A stretch of 64,000 bases of DNA. Origin: Mytilus trossulus. Taxonomy: Eukaryota > Mollusca > Bivalvia > Mytilida > Mytilidae. Shown piece after piece: positions 61,398 to 64,000 of this stretch. The first letter of the stretch is position 1, and each line of letters begins with the position of its first letter. The stretch lies in the NCBI RefSeq assembly GCF_036588685.1, contig NC_086374.1, positions 73,592,457 to 73,656,456 on the forward strand. Direction: 5' to 3'. Both the position numbers and the translations under genes were made by a program. The notes under the pieces are model-generated. The model had not been told where the DNA came from. It saw nothing but the letters and a program-made list of their open reading frames with translations, and did not search any database.

Positions 61398-62438
61398 ATG
61401 GTTTCGTCGAGAATCAAGTCTATTCGAGCTGGAAATAGAGCCGCTGTCACGAAATTCTTCAAGAAACTAGATGAGCTGAACACAGATTCGGAGATGGATA
61501 TAGCCATTGCAGGTCCAATTATTGACGCTATAGTGAAAAAACAAAGTGTTATTCTTAAACTGGATGAACAGATTTTGGAAAATACATCGGATGAAGATAT
61601 AGAAGTTGAAATCCTAGATGCAGATGAGTATAATTTAGATCTTGAAACAAATTTACGCCGTTATAAGAAATTAGCACAAACAGTTACACGTACATGTACA
61701 GAATTATCTCATGAAAGCATCCCAAACACACGCCCCGTCATGAACATGCATGAAGTCAATTCCGAGACCCGTCCTGTAATGAACACAGAATTCTTCCCAA
61801 GATATTCATCGCAAACTTCTAATAGTTCACTGTCTAGTCAAAATCACCGCTTGCCGAAGCTAACCCTACCTACTTTTTCTGGGGATATCCTAGAGTGGCA
61901 ATACTTTTGGGAATCGTTTGAAAACACAATTCACAGCAATCATACACTCACTGATGTCCAGAAATTCACGTACCTACAGTCACTTCTTGATGCAGACGCT
62001 ATGAATGTCATAAATGGTTTAAACTTGTCCAGCGCAAACTATCACAAAGCCGTTGAGTTATTAGTAAATCGCTTTGGGAAAACACACAAAATTGTGAACG
62101 CTTATATGAAAGCTCTTTTAGATTTGCCAGCACCCTCATACACATTAGAAAGTATTCGTAATTTTTCGAACAAGTCAGAGGTTTACATCCGAGGATTAGA
62201 ATCTTTAGGACAATGCCAAGATACATATGGTTCCCTGTTAATCCCAGTTATGCTTGGTAAGCTCCCTGTTACCGTAAAAAGTAATATAACAAGAGAAAAC
62301 GGAAACGACGACTGGACCCTTGGAAATCTAAGAAAGGCAATACAACGGGAAATATCTATTCAAGAAGCCAGCGATGATGGGATTGAATCTTATGATATAC
62401 CTACCGCAAGTTTCCATGCCGGAATTAGTAAGAAAAAT
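61398..62438 (+). pseudogene. gag: BEL/Pao gag, N-terminal part, interrupted by an insertion
   Basis: An open frame of about 347 codons starts at ATG 61398, 10 bp after the primer-binding site. Residues about 1-110 are charged and helical. Residues about 155-190 hold LPKLTLPTFSGDILEWQYFW, the hallmark of the gag region found in BEL/Pao polyproteins (DUF1759 type). A helical segment follows with ELLVNRFG and VIPVMLGKLP-like capsid wording. The frame runs into the family B insertion at 62439 and stops there after one more codon. The continuation of the polyprotein resumes after the insertion at 63209. Gag would form the intracellular particle. As interrupted it cannot yield the full polyprotein. 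Confidence 0.85.
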
Positions 62439-63202
62439 TTGTAAGGGTTCCACGGAACCCAGTGTCTCGCCTATTTTTGCTGTAAATCGCAGGCTCAACA
62501 ATAATGAGGAAAAAAATCAATAAAAATATTCCTCTTGTTACTATTTTATGATTGTAAGAAAATCTAAGTCCATTTAAAAGTAAATTACAGAAAAAACGTG
62601 TAATCTTTTAACAAACTTTACTTCTGGATACAATCTTATGATCATAAATAAGCTTCTGTCCAAGTTTGGTACAAATCCAGGATAGTTTAAGAAAGTTATT
62701 AAAATTTAAAAACTTTAACCACAGAGTGAATGTAATGGTTCCCCGCAGAAAAACTAAGTCCATTTAAAAATAAAATATGGAAAAAATGGATTTATTTATT
62801 TACAAAATTTACTTCTGGATGCTATCTTATGATCATAAACAACCTTCTGTCCAAGTTTGGTACAAACCCAGGATAGTTTAAGAAAGTTATTAAAATTCTA
62901 AAAACTTTAACCACAGAGTGAATGTTTTGTTTCCCCGCAGACAAAAACTAAGTCCATTTATAGTAAAATATGGAAAAATGGGAATTTTATTTTTACAAAA
63001 TTTACTTCTGGATACTATCTTATGATCATAAACAAGCTTCTGTTAAAGTTTGGTAAAAATCCAGTATAGTTTAAGAAAGTTATTAAAATTTCAAAAACTT
63101 TAACCACAGAGTGAATATTTGTTGACGCCGCTGACGACGCCGACGACGACGGAATGTAGGATCGCTTAGTCTCGCTTTTTCGACTAAAGTCGAAGGCTCG
63201 AC
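62439..63202 (+). mobile_element. Family B element inserted in the BEL/Pao gag gene, 6-bp TSD
   Basis: AAAAAT occurs directly before (62433-62438) and after (63203-63208) the 764-bp insert. The left end holds a hairpin GGGTTCC-AC-GGAACCC and then GTGTCTCGCC. The core is three units of about 190 bp (TAAGTCCATTTA, TTACTTCTGGATAC, ATCTTATGATCATAAA, TTAACCACAGAGTGAATG). The right end holds the hairpin TTCGACT-AA-AGTCGAA followed by GGCTCGAC. Start and end words match the copy at 47055-48140. No coding. Confidence 0.85.
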
Positions 63203-63208
63203 AAAAAT

Positions 63209-64000
63209 GGGAATTACGTAAATAAATCAAAATCTATCAACTATTCTCAAAGTAAAGTATGCACTTATTGCAATGATCAACATTTCCCTGCAGACTGTGA
63301 AAAGTTCACCGACAGCAAATCAAGAATGGAGATTGTTAAGAAGAGAAACCTATGTTTCAATTGTTTAGGTAACCATAGAATATCAGAATGTAGGTCGAAA
63401 AACACATGCCGTAAATGTTAACGTAAGCACCACACTAGTTTATGCAATGAAACTTCAGTTCAAAAATCACAGATTCAGAATGTTACAAGTAATAAAGAAA
63501 ACAGCACGCCAATCATGCATACATCTGCTAAACAGGAAAACTCTACCGTCTTTTTGAAAACAGCAATAGCTCCCATATGGTCACAAAATCATTGCGCCGA
63601 CGCTCACATCCTTTTCGACGAAGGAGCGCAACGATCATTTATGACGCAGGAAATAGCCGACAAGTTGAACGTCAAGCCAGACAGAAAGGAAACTCTCAAC
63701 ATATCCGCCTTCGGAAATTCTGACAAGAACGTTCGTCACATGAATAAAGCCACAGTGTATTTAGAAGCAGACTCAGGAGAGAAAATACCTTTACAGGTAT
63801 TGATTGTACCCGCCATAGCGGCGCCTATTCAGAATAACCGCAGGTACATTTCGCACCAACTACATTATTTTAAAGGACTAAAACTAGCCCACCCGTTATC
63901 AGAGGATAATAGCTTTGATATTTCTTTACTCATTGGAGCAGACCACTACTGGGATGTAATCAAGGATGATATCGTTCGAGGCGACGGACCAACAGCGATG
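63209..64000 (+). pseudogene. BEL/Pao polyprotein: zinc knuckles and aspartic protease, one nonsense codon
   Basis: One frame runs from 63209 to the window end with a single stop (TAA, 63419-63421) between two zinc-knuckle-like Cys/His clusters (CFNCLGNH...C about 63355-63390; CRKC...HH...C about 63408-63450). The protease part includes ILFDEGAQRSFMTQEIADKL (about 63610-63670), the position of the active-site D-(S/T)-G in the Pao-type protease, here D-E-G, and LLIGADHYWD (about 63929-63958). The reverse transcriptase and integrase would lie right of the window. With the upstream insertion and this stop the copy is inactive. It is in step with the gag frame at 61398-62438 apart from the insertion. 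Confidence 0.85.

Overview
The window looks like nuclear DNA of a bivalve mollusc, most probably a marine mussel (Mytilus). It is AT-rich with short exons, spliceosomal introns, TATA boxes and AATAAA signals, and many layers of transposon relics. The species call is an inference from repeat families I recognise and from the tubulin gene structure; no search was run.

The only host genes I can fully assemble are four alpha-tubulin genes: gene 1 (+, 3497-15562), gene 2 (-, 34027-38165), gene 3 (-, 39962-45289) and gene 4 (+, 48606-54484). All four have the same five-exon plan: an exon holding only the start ATG, then 223, 149, 153 and about 828 coding bases, with introns after codons 1, 76 (phase 1), 125 and 176. 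Genes 1 and 4 encode intact 451-residue proteins. Gene 3 is a more divergent isotype of 452 residues. Gene 2 has a 1-base deletion in exon 4, so it is either a very young pseudogene or an assembly error. Genes 3 and 4 are divergent (3.3 kb between start codons), genes 2 and 3 are in tandem, and genes 1 and 2 converge across 18 kb of repeats. A first coding exon of another gene (1497-1844, -) lies upstream of gene 1.

The rest is mostly mobile DNA. Retroelements: a broken non-LTR element (18.3-20.2 kb), a nearly intact one on the minus strand (22.5-25.2 kb), a 3' fragment of a third (41.1-41.6 kb), a tRNA-derived SINE (11.9-12.3 kb) and the 5' part of a BEL/Pao element (61.2 kb to the window end). 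DNA elements with terminal inverted repeats (TIRs), often with clear target-site duplications (TSDs): 9966-12798 (CCCCAT), 10187-11405 (TTA, nested in the previous one), 20980-21571 (TTAA), 26521-26608 (CATAGTTG), 27276-29796 (105-bp TIRs), 50522-51318 (TTTA), 52054-53465 (TCACA, filled with short dyad-symmetric units) and a Mutator-like element at 55172-56900 (9-bp TSD, broken transposase).

Two further families (A and B below) have hairpin-forming termini around a tandemly repeated core. One family B copy has inserted into the BEL/Pao gag gene and left a 6-bp duplication. A 56-bp tandem array of about 48 units (58455-61172) ends directly at the BEL/Pao leader. A short repeat present about six times carries a hammerhead-ribozyme-like core.
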